Shown: positions 18,649 to 27,532, counted from the first letter of the stretch. The stretch is 41,309 bases of DNA from Candidatus Aenigmatarchaeota archaeon (GCA_016933455.1 JAFGAZ010000011.1:1-41309); one strand, 5' to 3'. The notes: generated by a model from the sequence alone, not told the origin. A program made the numbers and translations.

Positions 18649-18774
18649 TCAAGCAGGTAGATAACTCATTATATCAACCGAGAAAAGTCTGGGGAATATC
18701 AAAAAGAACAGTAAAACACCCATCAATATGAGAAATATTGTTATTATCATGTCTTTTTTTAGCATACCTTTCAT
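18649..18774 (-). CDS. 41-aa single-helix pilin-like peptide
   Basis: Translated by hand: MKGMLKKDMIITIFLILMGVLLFFLIFPRLFSVDIMSYLPA; start abuts the stop of the upstream gene. Confidence 0.65.
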   Translation of the reverse strand: MKGMLKKDMIITIFLILMGVLLFFLIFPRLFSVDIMSYLPA

Positions 18775-18775
18775 A

Positions 18776-20284
18776 TCATTCACTACATATTGTTATGGGA
18801 TCCATTACTAAAATAGTCCTTGGTTCGAAATTCTCTTTAAGGTCGTATTTATCAATTACTTCTTCAAGTATACTTGTTTCTATCGTTTCAGTTAATGTGT
18901 AAAACGTCATGGGTTTTTTTGTGATAAATATCTTTTTTAATCCCAATACTATTTTTATTCTTTCACCAACCGTCGTTTTGTCGAATTGGAACTTGTGGCT
19001 AAGAGATGGAGAAAATGCAAAACTTTCTAAATCGTTATCAAAAATTTGTGTTCTTTCTCCTATGTTACTTGTTTCATAATAATCATTCCAGCATTCAGAA
19101 TCAAATGATAATGTGTTTGTGCCTATGTCAGTGCTTTTGATTGGAGAATAACTGAAATATGCCTTTTCTATTGTGGGCCAATATTCTGATCTGAAATAAC
19201 TTGTTTTTTTGTTATTATCTATGTTAATTCTATTCCATTCCCACATGCCTGCATCGATTGAATCTATTATTGAAAATTCCGGATGAGGAAGTGAACTTGA
19301 GAAATCGAATTCAAAGTAGTGAGGGTTATAACCGTATATGTTATAACCGTTGGGTACCGAAGGTCTTGAGCCACATACCAAATCTCCAACAAAATCACTG
19401 AGAATAGCTCTGCAAAGAGCCCATATCTTTATATCTGCTTCTTGGTCTTTCGGCTCACCATTCCATACAATATTTTCATTGTAATAGAGATTGCTTTCAT
19501 CAAGGTTCCTGACCTTTTTGAAAACCTCAACAGCAGTCTCATCAAGAGATGTTGCTATGGCGTTTTGTCCGCAGACATAGAGGCTATAGGAACAAGAAGC
19601 GTCATAGTCTTTTTTTATGCTGACATTTGTTACAAGAATTCTAACCGTTCCTCCGTTTTCAAATTTGTAACCTTCGCTTGTTCCACGTCCACTAAAAAGA
19701 TAATTTACAGAATTTACATCATCCAAAACATTTAGCGAACCTAGTTCTTTTGGAAGATAACAGCCATGAATGTCTGGTTGATAATCATCTAGTCTTATGT
19801 CGTCTTCTCTTAGTTCGTTGTATTTTATGGTCGGACTGAATTTACATATTTTTCTTTCCACGTTACTTTCTGTTTTACCGTATATTTTTTCATTGACGTT
19901 TCTTGAAGGACATCTGCTTATTGCGTTTAGTAAATCGTTTATTTTAAACTCTGATCCTGCTACAACACTATATTTTATCAGGCAGAATTCCCCTCCTTTT
20001 ATGTTTGTTTCTATACATCTTCTAAGGTCCTCGCAAAAAGGAGAATCATAACCAGAATAGTAATCTGTATGTTCTTGAATATCCAAAACATCTGGGTCGT
20101 TTGGATCAACTATAAGGTCGTTTATGTCAAATACATAAGGTTTGTAAACATTGTATCTTGAAAGCACATCCGTTGTTTTATCCTCGAATGATTCGTTTGC
20201 TAGCTGTATCATTGAAATCAAAACTAGCATCCCTATGATAGAAATTATAACGGCCTGTGTTATGCTAATAAGGATTCCTTTCAT
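18776..20284 (-). CDS. Large pilin-anchored protein, paralog of the 635-, 884- and 1034-aa proteins
   Basis: 502 aa; MKGILISITQAVIISIIGMLVLISMI leader; CEDLRRCI...ICKF...CSYSLYVCGQNAIA module. Confidence 0.8.
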   Translation of the reverse strand: MKGILISITQAVIISIIGMLVLISMIQLANESFEDKTTDVLSRYNVYKPYVFDINDLIVDPNDPDVLDIQEHTDYYSGYDSPFCEDLRRCIETNIKGGEFCLIKYSVVAGSEFKINDLLNAISRCPSRNVNEKIYGKTESNVERKICKFSPTIKYNELREDDIRLDDYQPDIHGCYLPKELGSLNVLDDVNSVNYLFSGRGTSEGYKFENGGTVRILVTNVSIKKDYDASCSYSLYVCGQNAIATSLDETAVEVFKKVRNLDESNLYYNENIVWNGEPKDQEADIKIWALCRAILSDFVGDLVCGSRPSVPNGYNIYGYNPHYFEFDFSSSLPHPEFSIIDSIDAGMWEWNRINIDNNKKTSYFRSEYWPTIEKAYFSYSPIKSTDIGTNTLSFDSECWNDYYETSNIGERTQIFDNDLESFAFSPSLSHKFQFDKTTVGERIKIVLGLKKIFITKKPMTFYTLTETIETSILEEVIDKYDLKENFEPRTILVMDPITICSE

Positions 20285-20314
20285 AATAGAGAAATTATTA
20301 AAATCTACTTATAT

Positions 20315-22393
20315 TTATGTCGGGATTGCCAATAGCGCTTCTATTGGTCCTCCAAACATTGCATATGTCAAAAACCAGCTGAGTATGTATATCGTTATGG
20401 CAATCATTGTTATCATCCAAATATTTTGTCTAACGCCCACAGGGTCGTCGCCATACATAACGCCATTTAGGAATATTGAAAGCAAAACGGCAGTTTCAAC
20501 CATATATATGCCAATAACTAGTTGGAACATAGAAGGAGTTATTGGCAAAGAACCCCCGCTTCCCATTGCCCAAGGCAATAGCATGACTGTTTGATATGTG
20601 TTCATATCGCCTGAGGCAGCTGTGAGGTTCCCCATCGCTGACCCCAGATTAGTGAGTATTCTAAGAATTATGACAGCCATGGTAAGTGTAACTCCTGAAA
20701 CCAGCGGGGCTAGAAACATGGCCAAGAACTTCATGCTTGTTACGGTTTCCCCTAATATTTCATTTATCTCTTCTTTCACTTCATGCACATCTTTTAGATA
20801 TCTAGATATAGTTACCATGGAATTGGCTGCCGTATTGATGCTTTTCTTTGACGATTGCATTAGGGTTTGCATTATAGATTGTATTAGGTTTGATGGATAG
20901 TACCAAAGAGCTCCGACTTTCTTGTCAAACAAAGCCTGATCAAAGGTATAACCGAATTTCTTCATGTTAAGGCTTATTATGTCAAAGAATTTTGATATCC
21001 TCATCTCCTTTAGATTGGCTCTTGCCTTTTCAATAGCAAGTTCAAGCGGAAGCCCTCCTGAAACCGCGTTCCCTAGCTGGAAAAGAGCTGTTGCGAACTC
21101 GTCTTCTATTGTTTCGATATCCTTTCTTATCTTTATCTTCTGGTAGCTGTCCAAAAACGCATAAGTTACAACAGAAAACGTTATACCTAATATTATCAAT
21201 AGAGAGTAGTTAACAGAGTTATATACAACAGGGTCTCCAATTCCCACAAAACCCAATATTATGAACGGTATTGCAATTGCTAAAGATATTGGAAGTATAG
21301 GTATCATCTTGCTTCCGACCTCAAATTTTCCCATCAAAGGAACATTTTTGGCCTTTGATATGTCAGGGGGTGAGAATGTGGGAGGTTTTGACGAAAGCAA
21401 ATAGCTGACCACAAAATATAGACCTATGGGAAGCATTACGTCGTAGCCAAAGAATACAAAAGACGGTTTTACTGTGTCTGATATGAATATCATTATGACA
21501 GGAAACAGTATAAGCCCCATTACAGGCAATAGAACTCCCATGGCGTATATTAGCATCATGGGCATTCTAAGATCTGCTGCATAATGCCTTGCCCTTTCTC
21601 TTGTGCCATTAAGTATGACGTTTATTGTTTCTTCATATACAGTTTCTCTTCTTTTTTCTTCAACAAGAGAACCTCTAAGCAGGTTCAAAGCCTCTGAGAA
21701 TTCCCTGTTTTTGTCCTTCCATCTGTTGATATAGTCTATGAGGGCAAAATCCGCAGAAGGATATTTTCCAGTTTCAATGTCCCAAAGCAGTTTTCTCAAA
21801 TCCCATGCTAGAGGGCCGTTTAGGTACTGTGAGGCGAACTTTACAGCTCCTTCAAGATTTGGAGAAGCTCTCATGTATATTACCATGTAAAGAATTGCCA
21901 AAACGCTGTCAGACGACATTTTCATTCTCATGGATTTTGCCTGATACTCTGGATAATTGTAAAAATAGTAGAAAACACCTGCAACTGCTAAAAGACCGAA
22001 TATTCCAAAAATCATTCCGATTCCCAATGCTATAGAGAGTGTTACTGCTATCAAAGAAACAACTGTTGAAAGAAATGCCAAAGAATATACGCCTTTAGGG
22101 GTGGCGTTAATATAAGCAGCATGTATAGAATTTTCAATAGTTGTAGCAGTATTTTGATTTGGTTTTATCGGGAATATTTTTTCAGCAAAAAAACATGCTT
22201 TTTCATATAAAGTTTCTGGTTTTTGTTTTATTTCTTCCATAAAGCTTTTGTATTCTGATGTGTATGGAACTAATTCCCTTTCTTGTTCAGGCATTTGTAT
22301 ATTGTTTGCTTTAAGGGCTTTTTGCATTTGCTCTTTCTTTAGTTTTCTTGCTCTTTCAAGAGCTTCATCTCTTTTGTTCTTTTTTTCAAACAT
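20315..22393 (-). CDS. Type II/IV secretion system platform protein (FlaJ/TadC-like, apparently two T2SSF-type halves)
   Basis: 692 aa; polytopic; PNLEGAVKFAS...LAWDLRKLLWDIETGKY and a second half ...ALFQLGNAVSGGLPLELAIEKA...; abuts the ATPase gene. Confidence 0.85.
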   Translation of the reverse strand: MFEKKNKRDEALERARKLKKEQMQKALKANNIQMPEQERELVPYTSEYKSFMEEIKQKPETLYEKACFFAEKIFPIKPNQNTATTIENSIHAAYINATPKGVYSLAFLSTVVSLIAVTLSIALGIGMIFGIFGLLAVAGVFYYFYNYPEYQAKSMRMKMSSDSVLAILYMVIYMRASPNLEGAVKFASQYLNGPLAWDLRKLLWDIETGKYPSADFALIDYINRWKDKNREFSEALNLLRGSLVEEKRRETVYEETINVILNGTRERARHYAADLRMPMMLIYAMGVLLPVMGLILFPVIMIFISDTVKPSFVFFGYDVMLPIGLYFVVSYLLSSKPPTFSPPDISKAKNVPLMGKFEVGSKMIPILPISLAIAIPFIILGFVGIGDPVVYNSVNYSLLIILGITFSVVTYAFLDSYQKIKIRKDIETIEDEFATALFQLGNAVSGGLPLELAIEKARANLKEMRISKFFDIISLNMKKFGYTFDQALFDKKVGALWYYPSNLIQSIMQTLMQSSKKSINTAANSMVTISRYLKDVHEVKEEINEILGETVTSMKFLAMFLAPLVSGVTLTMAVIILRILTNLGSAMGNLTAASGDMNTYQTVMLLPWAMGSGGSLPITPSMFQLVIGIYMVETAVLLSIFLNGVMYGDDPVGVRQNIWMITMIAITIYILSWFLTYAMFGGPIEALLAIPT

Positions 22394-24625
22394 TCATATA
22401 CCCGCGTAAGCCTTGAACCACTCAAGCCAATCTTTGAAAACTTCATCGCTGTTTATGTGCCCAAATTCCTTTCTGGATTTTTCGCACAAAGTATGAAACA
22501 TCTGGTTGACCTTGACCGTAGTTTCAGCTTCGAGCAGTTCAAGCTTGTTGTTTTTTTCTGCAATGCTGACAATCGTTTCCAGAATTCTTGCACGAAGCTT
22601 GATGTTGTCCCAGATATAGTCCCATCTGCCAGCCCAGCCAGGTACATTGGAAGCTACCTGGTTTAGGATCACTGATTCGCCGTTGAGAAGAGTATCAGTC
22701 GGCTTTAGCTTGTCGGCAGACGAGTCGTATTCCATAAGGTTCACAAAGCCGCCCTCATCATCCGGGTCTTTCTTCCAGTGCTTTCTGACCTCTGTTATTT
22801 CTGTCACTCTTCTAAAGGTCCTAAGGCCGTCGGAAGTTTTCAACTTGTTACACACAACAATAAAGTCAACTGCCTTGAAGCTGGTGGCAGGAACGCCCAA
22901 GTCGTTTATTATCCTGTCAAAAACTCCGTAGGCAGAGTCTCCGTGCACAGTTCCGGCAACAATGTTGGCCATGGCTCCTATTCTCATGGCTTCGAATAAT
23001 GCTTTGGCTTCTGTTGAACGGATTTCTCCAATAAATAGGCATGAATCCCCCAAACGCAAAGATGTTCTTATGACTTCCTCTGCTGGCAATTCCAGTTCAA
23101 CACGGGTTATAACTGACCTTGACTTTAGTCTTTCTATGTTATAGCCAAGAGCCCTAACCTGCTCAACAGGAAGTTCCAGGGTGTCCTCTGATGTGACTAT
23201 TCTATAGTACGGCAGAACCTGAAGCATCATGCTTCCAAGCAATGATGATTTTCCAGCTCCCCTTGTTCCTGCCACAAGTACTGTTCTTCCGTATGATGTC
23301 ACAAACCACAAAAGCCCTCCAAATAATGGATCGAAATATCCTTCTTTTATGAAGAGGGGAAAAGTCCAGGGCTTGAACCTGTGCCTTCTTAGGGCAAAGC
23401 CAAGACCGTCGGGTGATAGCCTTGGGTTTATGGCTGCAACTCTGGCAACACCTCCTGGTATTATGAACTCAGAGTCCAGTACAGGGTTTGCCTCGTCCAG
23501 GGGCCTTCCAGACATTAATTTGAAACGAGTTGCCCACCTGTCCCCATCCTCTCTTGTAGGAACCAGGTTGGTTTCGCATTCCTCATAATCTTGATGGTAA
23601 ACGTAGACAGGAATATTTCCCATAGGCGAGTTGATGTAAACGTCTTGTATCTTGTCGTCTTTTAGCAGAACTTCCAGTATGCCAAGGCCCGCAGTGTATC
23701 TTGTTAGTATGCTTGCCAACTTTTCCATTTGCCCCGGTTCGAAATTCTTGCCAGCCTCTTCTGCCAGATCCCTTAGCAAATCCAAGGAAAGGGTGTGGAA
23801 AATTTCCCTCATTCTTGCCTGTTCTGTTATTTCCAATTCCTTGGGTCTTCTTTCCTCAAGAATTCTTCTAGCTGCGTCAAGAATGTTGTATTCGTCCTCG
23901 TTTAGCTTGAACTCTGGGGGAACTGCGTGGTAGATGTATCTGACCTTGCCTGGAACCTTGAAAATTTCAACATCAGTATCGCCCACCTTGTATCTTGCCA
24001 CTGTTTCGCCTGGCGGCGGCTGGGCCATGAATTTTGTGTACATAAAGTTCGGCCTTATGGTGGGCTTGAAGAATCTTCTGTACAAGGACCTGTCCCCTAT
24101 GTGATAGCCTGAGATATAGGGCTTGGATTTGTCTATAAGCTCGGCGTTGTCAAGCATGTCCTTTAGAGGCAAAAGGCAGTTTTCAAGATAGTGCTTTATG
24201 CAGTCAACATACTCGTCAGAAACCATCTTTGTCTTAAGGTGCCTAATTTCCCTTATCAGATTGACATATGCTCCTATCGGGTCTCCCCTTAGCTGAGAAG
24301 TCACAAGGTCACGTATCCAGCCGTACCACTGTGCCAAATACTTTGAGCACTGGTTAACAGCTATGTTTCTAACAGAGAGCAGCTTCCTTTCCTTTACTGC
24401 CACTGTGATTATATTGGCAATTTCCTTTAGCATTCTTGTCTGGTCATAGTCGTACTCGTATTCCCTGGTCTCTGCCAAAACAACTGACACGATTCTTTTC
24501 TCTTCTATTAGCTTTTCTATGACACGCGCCATCACAACGTCAGAATCCTCTACAGTAAACCCGAAAACCGACCCCAAACAGTTCATTCTTAGAACGCCGT
24601 CTTTTACATCTGTCTCAAAAACCAC
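22394..24625 (-). CDS. Type II/IV secretion ATPase (FlaI/TadA/VirB11-like) with extended N-terminus
   Basis: Walker A VAGTRGAGKSS, Walker B-like CLFIGEIRS, GTVHGDSAYGVFDRI; GTG start with upstream AGGTG. Confidence 0.92.
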   Translation of the reverse strand: MVFETDVKDGVLRMNCLGSVFGFTVEDSDVVMARVIEKLIEEKRIVSVVLAETREYEYDYDQTRMLKEIANIITVAVKERKLLSVRNIAVNQCSKYLAQWYGWIRDLVTSQLRGDPIGAYVNLIREIRHLKTKMVSDEYVDCIKHYLENCLLPLKDMLDNAELIDKSKPYISGYHIGDRSLYRRFFKPTIRPNFMYTKFMAQPPPGETVARYKVGDTDVEIFKVPGKVRYIYHAVPPEFKLNEDEYNILDAARRILEERRPKELEITEQARMREIFHTLSLDLLRDLAEEAGKNFEPGQMEKLASILTRYTAGLGILEVLLKDDKIQDVYINSPMGNIPVYVYHQDYEECETNLVPTREDGDRWATRFKLMSGRPLDEANPVLDSEFIIPGGVARVAAINPRLSPDGLGFALRRHRFKPWTFPLFIKEGYFDPLFGGLLWFVTSYGRTVLVAGTRGAGKSSLLGSMMLQVLPYYRIVTSEDTLELPVEQVRALGYNIERLKSRSVITRVELELPAEEVIRTSLRLGDSCLFIGEIRSTEAKALFEAMRIGAMANIVAGTVHGDSAYGVFDRIINDLGVPATSFKAVDFIVVCNKLKTSDGLRTFRRVTEITEVRKHWKKDPDDEGGFVNLMEYDSSADKLKPTDTLLNGESVILNQVASNVPGWAGRWDYIWDNIKLRARILETIVSIAEKNNKLELLEAETTVKVNQMFHTLCEKSRKEFGHINSDEVFKDWLEWFKAYAGI

Positions 24626-24659
24626 TATAGCACCTAACTTTAATATGAAAATTCAATAA

Positions 24660-24669
24660 TTATATATAA
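24660..24669. promoter_or_regulatory. Palindromic TATA-like element between divergent genes
   Basis: TTATATATAA, a perfect 10-bp palindrome ~36 nt from the + ATG (24700) and ~39 nt from the - GTG (24625). Confidence 0.5.
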
Positions 24670-24699
24670 ATGGCGATTTTAAAATAATAATGTGATATA

Positions 24700-25074
24700 A
24701 TGGCAGAAAGAAATATCCAGGCTATTCTCAACGAACTTGTGCGAAGGGCCAACGAATCCACCAGAAGGTTAAGGGACCTTGAGGAAAGGTCTTCGCTTGT
24801 GGAGGGGCGTTCTTCCACTCTTCAGGATGCCATGCTCAAGATGAACGATGAGAAAAGGGTCTTTAACGAGGAAATTAACGAGCGATTGATTGATATTGAA
24901 AATAATATATTGAGGATAGACAATGAATTATTAAGGATGAACAAGAACATGGAGAAGATGGCCAAGCGAACCGAATTGCACGAATTGGAGAACATGATAG
25001 ACATATTTAACCCACTAAAGACAAACTTTGTAACAAAGGAAGACGTTAAAAGGATTATTAGGGATTTGAGATAG
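24700..25074 (+). CDS. Coiled-coil protein
   Basis: Charged heptad-like sequence throughout; GTGAT upstream of ATG; abuts the next gene. Confidence 0.75.
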   Translation: MAERNIQAILNELVRRANESTRRLRDLEERSSLVEGRSSTLQDAMLKMNDEKRVFNEEINERLIDIENNILRIDNELLRMNKNMEKMAKRTELHELENMIDIFNPLKTNFVTKEDVKRIIRDLR

Positions 25075-25803
25075 ATGTTTTTACTGCCCAAGAAAAAGCA
25101 CACCGAAGTAAAGAAGGTCTACATTCCTGTGGACCTTGTATTGAACTGCGCTTCTCAAGGGCTTTCTGAAAAGGAGATAAAAAACAGGTTGCAGAGCCAG
25201 GGCTTTTCTAGCGATGTCATTGACAGAGCTTTGAAAATTGCTGTCAAGGAGAGCGTTAATTCTGAAATGCCCCAGGTGCATGCACCTGCTCCGCCTTCAA
25301 TGCAGATGCCAGAGCCCATGGGAATGGATGTGCAAAGGCATCCCCAGCCATTGGGATACCCGCCCGAGAGGCTGGTTTCTCCAAACGAGCCAAGGCAGAT
25401 ACCTGCCCAGCAAGCAGCCCAGCCCTTTACCTTTGAGCCAACAGAAGTCAAGCAGGCAGAGAGCCCGATGGGAGAAATTACCATTGAGGAGATAATCGAG
25501 GGCATTGTCGAGGAGAAATGGCAGGAATTTGAGGAAAGGCTACTTGACTATGAGAGAAGGGACATGATGCTTCAGTCCCAGTTGGACGATTTAAGGAAGA
25601 GAATGAAGGATATTGAAGGTTCTATACACGAAAGGGAAAAGGGCCTAACTTCCAAGCTTGACGAATTCGGCGGCTCTGTTGAGCACATCGAGGGAAGGAT
25701 AGGTTCGATTGAAAAGGTGTTCAAGGATTTCTTGCCAGAGCTAACGCAAAACATCAAGAACATGTCCGAGCTTGTTGATAAGGTAAAAAACGACAGAAAC
25801 TAG
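25075..25803 (+). CDS. Coiled-coil protein with N-terminal UBA-like helical segment and linker; possible archaellum ArlC/D/E-like accessory
   Basis: CASQGLSEKEIKNRLQSQGFSSDVIDRAL; Pro/Gln-rich linker; EEIIEGIVEEKWQEFEERL...LDDLRKRMKDIEGSIHEREKG. Confidence 0.75.
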   Translation: MFLLPKKKHTEVKKVYIPVDLVLNCASQGLSEKEIKNRLQSQGFSSDVIDRALKIAVKESVNSEMPQVHAPAPPSMQMPEPMGMDVQRHPQPLGYPPERLVSPNEPRQIPAQQAAQPFTFEPTEVKQAESPMGEITIEEIIEGIVEEKWQEFEERLLDYERRDMMLQSQLDDLRKRMKDIEGSIHEREKGLTSKLDEFGGSVEHIEGRIGSIEKVFKDFLPELTQNIKNMSELVDKVKNDRN

Positions 25804-25883
25804 TTTGAAATATTCTTTCGAGTTGTTTTGAAAAGATAAAGAAAAAACAAAATGTCACTGAAATCACTAGTCTTTTGGATGTA

Positions 25884-26423
25884 TTACTTACTGTCTTTCA
25901 ACATCCACAAGACTGCTGCACCGACAATGACCAATATCCATGGCACAGTTCCTATTGAAGGTAAGGACGTTAGTCCTATCAACTGTGCTCCGCCAGAGAA
26001 CCAAAACAACACTGCGGTTAGTCCTACTATTACCAAACCAATTGTTGTTCCATGTACTTGAAGTATGTTGTATGTTCCCTTTATATTGCCCTTTTCGTCT
26101 TTATCTGCGAAAACAGGACCTACAGCATATGTCATAGATATTGCAACCAATGCTCCTATGATCAATACTATTAGACCTGTGGACATTGTTGCTATCGTTG
26201 TTATCAAAGCTGCTGGTGCTGCCATTATGACGAAAAATCCTATTGCCATTGATATCAGCGCAGATGCTTTCTTGTCTATTATTTTCAAAGTTGTCATTGT
26301 TGCGTAAGTTACTGCGAATGCTAATACCCACAATAGTATTTCTGGCAATCCGAAACCGCTTGTTAAAGCACAAGCAGTTCCTGGTTGGCAAACCATGTTT
26401 ATTAAGTTAGTCATTTTTTTCAC
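25884..26423 (-). CDS. Multipass membrane protein (tandem paralog 3)
   Basis: LPEILLWVLAFAVTYATMTTLKIIDKKASALISMAIGFFVIMAAPA...SLPSIGTVPWILVIVGAAVLWMLKDSK; AGGTGA upstream. Confidence 0.8.
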   Translation of the reverse strand: MKKMTNLINMVCQPGTACALTSGFGLPEILLWVLAFAVTYATMTTLKIIDKKASALISMAIGFFVIMAAPAALITTIATMSTGLIVLIIGALVAISMTYAVGPVFADKDEKGNIKGTYNILQVHGTTIGLVIVGLTAVLFWFSGGAQLIGLTSLPSIGTVPWILVIVGAAVLWMLKDSK

Positions 26424-26440
26424 CTATTTTTTTGTCAAAA

Positions 26441-26995
26441 CTATTTGCTCTCCTTTACAAGTATCCAAATAGTTGCGACCATGATTACGAGGAAAAACAC
26501 TATTGCTAACAGAGGGTCTGAAAGCGAAAGTGCGAATGATGGGAGGTTGAGTATGCTAAGACCTCCAAGTCCTATGAATATGAGGATGAATAGCACTACA
26601 AGACTTCCTCCGAAAAACTTTGTGTTTTTGGAAAGTATTTCTTTTGTTCCTGTCAATTCCAATACTATCAATGTAAGTATAACGCCAAATGCGACCACTA
26701 TAGATGCTGTTGTTAGGCTGCTTACAAAGTTGGCTGCCTGTGTTCCCGCGGCTGCGACCAAAACCATGAAAGCTGCTACAATGGATATAACGCCTCTTAC
26801 TGAGACTGCCTTTGGTATGCTAAGGTGTGAAAGCACACCGTATACTACTGCCAATGTCAAAAGCCAAAGCAAGACTAGTTGAAAGCCGGCTGCTCTAAGG
26901 CCCAAAATCATATTTTCTATAGGATTTGCGGCAAATACTGGTGTTGCTGCAAGCAGCATGCCGACCAAAATTGATATGATTTTTTTATGTTCCAT
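26441..26995 (-). CDS. Multipass membrane protein (tandem paralog 2)
   Basis: FQLVLLWLLTLAVVYGVLSHLSIPKAVSVRGVISIVAAFMVLVAAAG...NLPSFALSLSDPLLAIVFFLVIMVATIWILVKESK. Confidence 0.8.
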   Translation of the reverse strand: MEHKKIISILVGMLLAATPVFAANPIENMILGLRAAGFQLVLLWLLTLAVVYGVLSHLSIPKAVSVRGVISIVAAFMVLVAAAGTQAANFVSSLTTASIVVAFGVILTLIVLELTGTKEILSKNTKFFGGSLVVLFILIFIGLGGLSILNLPSFALSLSDPLLAIVFFLVIMVATIWILVKESK

Positions 26996-27008
26996 ATTTA
27001 CTACCTTA

Positions 27009-27024
27009 TAGTAATATATTACTA
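27009..27024. promoter_or_regulatory. 16-bp perfect palindrome upstream of the 26441..26995 gene
   Basis: TAGTAATATATTACTA equals its own reverse complement. Confidence 0.4.
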
Positions 27025-27048
27025 AGAACTTACATATAAAGCTATCGT

Positions 27049-27528
27049 TTAACTTTTCTGGGGTTTTCCAGAACCGATCTTATACGCCGACCAGAATATT
27101 GTTATAATCAAGGCCATTGAAACCAAAATAATTAGATTTTCCCCGTTTCCTATGAACGGAACGTTTGGGAAAGAATTTGCATAAACAAAACTCAAAGAAA
27201 GCAGAACAAATAGTATTGCGCCGTATACTACAAGAGAATCTTCGAAAGAATTGGCTCCGCCTATTATCATTATTCTGAAAACAAAAATTACAAAAAACAT
27301 TGCTATGAAAAATAACGCTATTAGACCGAAATTCGCCCACAAGAACCCTATAAAACCTGGGAAAGAAAGGGCAAAAAATGATAAAGAAAAGGATATTATA
27401 AAATTCACAGCTTTGTTTCTAAATATCCTGGAAAAATCTAGCACACCGAATACGACTGCTAGAGAGAAAATAAACGGGACTAGATAATATGTTGTCTGTA
27501 ATGCGGAAAAATCAAATATTAGGCTCAA
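27049..27528 (-). CDS. Multipass membrane protein (tandem paralog 1)
   Basis: TYYLVPFIFSLAVVFGVLDFSRIFRNKAVNFIISFSLSFFALSFPG; similar layout to the two downstream genes. Confidence 0.78.
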   Translation of the reverse strand: MSLIFDFSALQTTYYLVPFIFSLAVVFGVLDFSRIFRNKAVNFIISFSLSFFALSFPGFIGFLWANFGLIALFFIAMFFVIFVFRIMIIGGANSFEDSLVVYGAILFVLLSLSFVYANSFPNVPFIGNGENLIILVSMALIITIFWSAYKIGSGKPQKS

Positions 27529-27532
27529 TGAA

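Noticed and set aside
22394-24625. Calling the locus a canonical archaellum (fla/arl) operon
   Set aside because: No archaellin with the usual domain, no ArlH/ArlF/ArlG-like genes visible, and the ATPase/platform sizes are atypical.
24822-25505. Minus-strand ORFs (93, 66, 116 aa) opposite the coiled-coil genes
   Set aside because: The + strand frames show consistent heptad-like coiled coils and tight gene spacing; the opposites are by-products.
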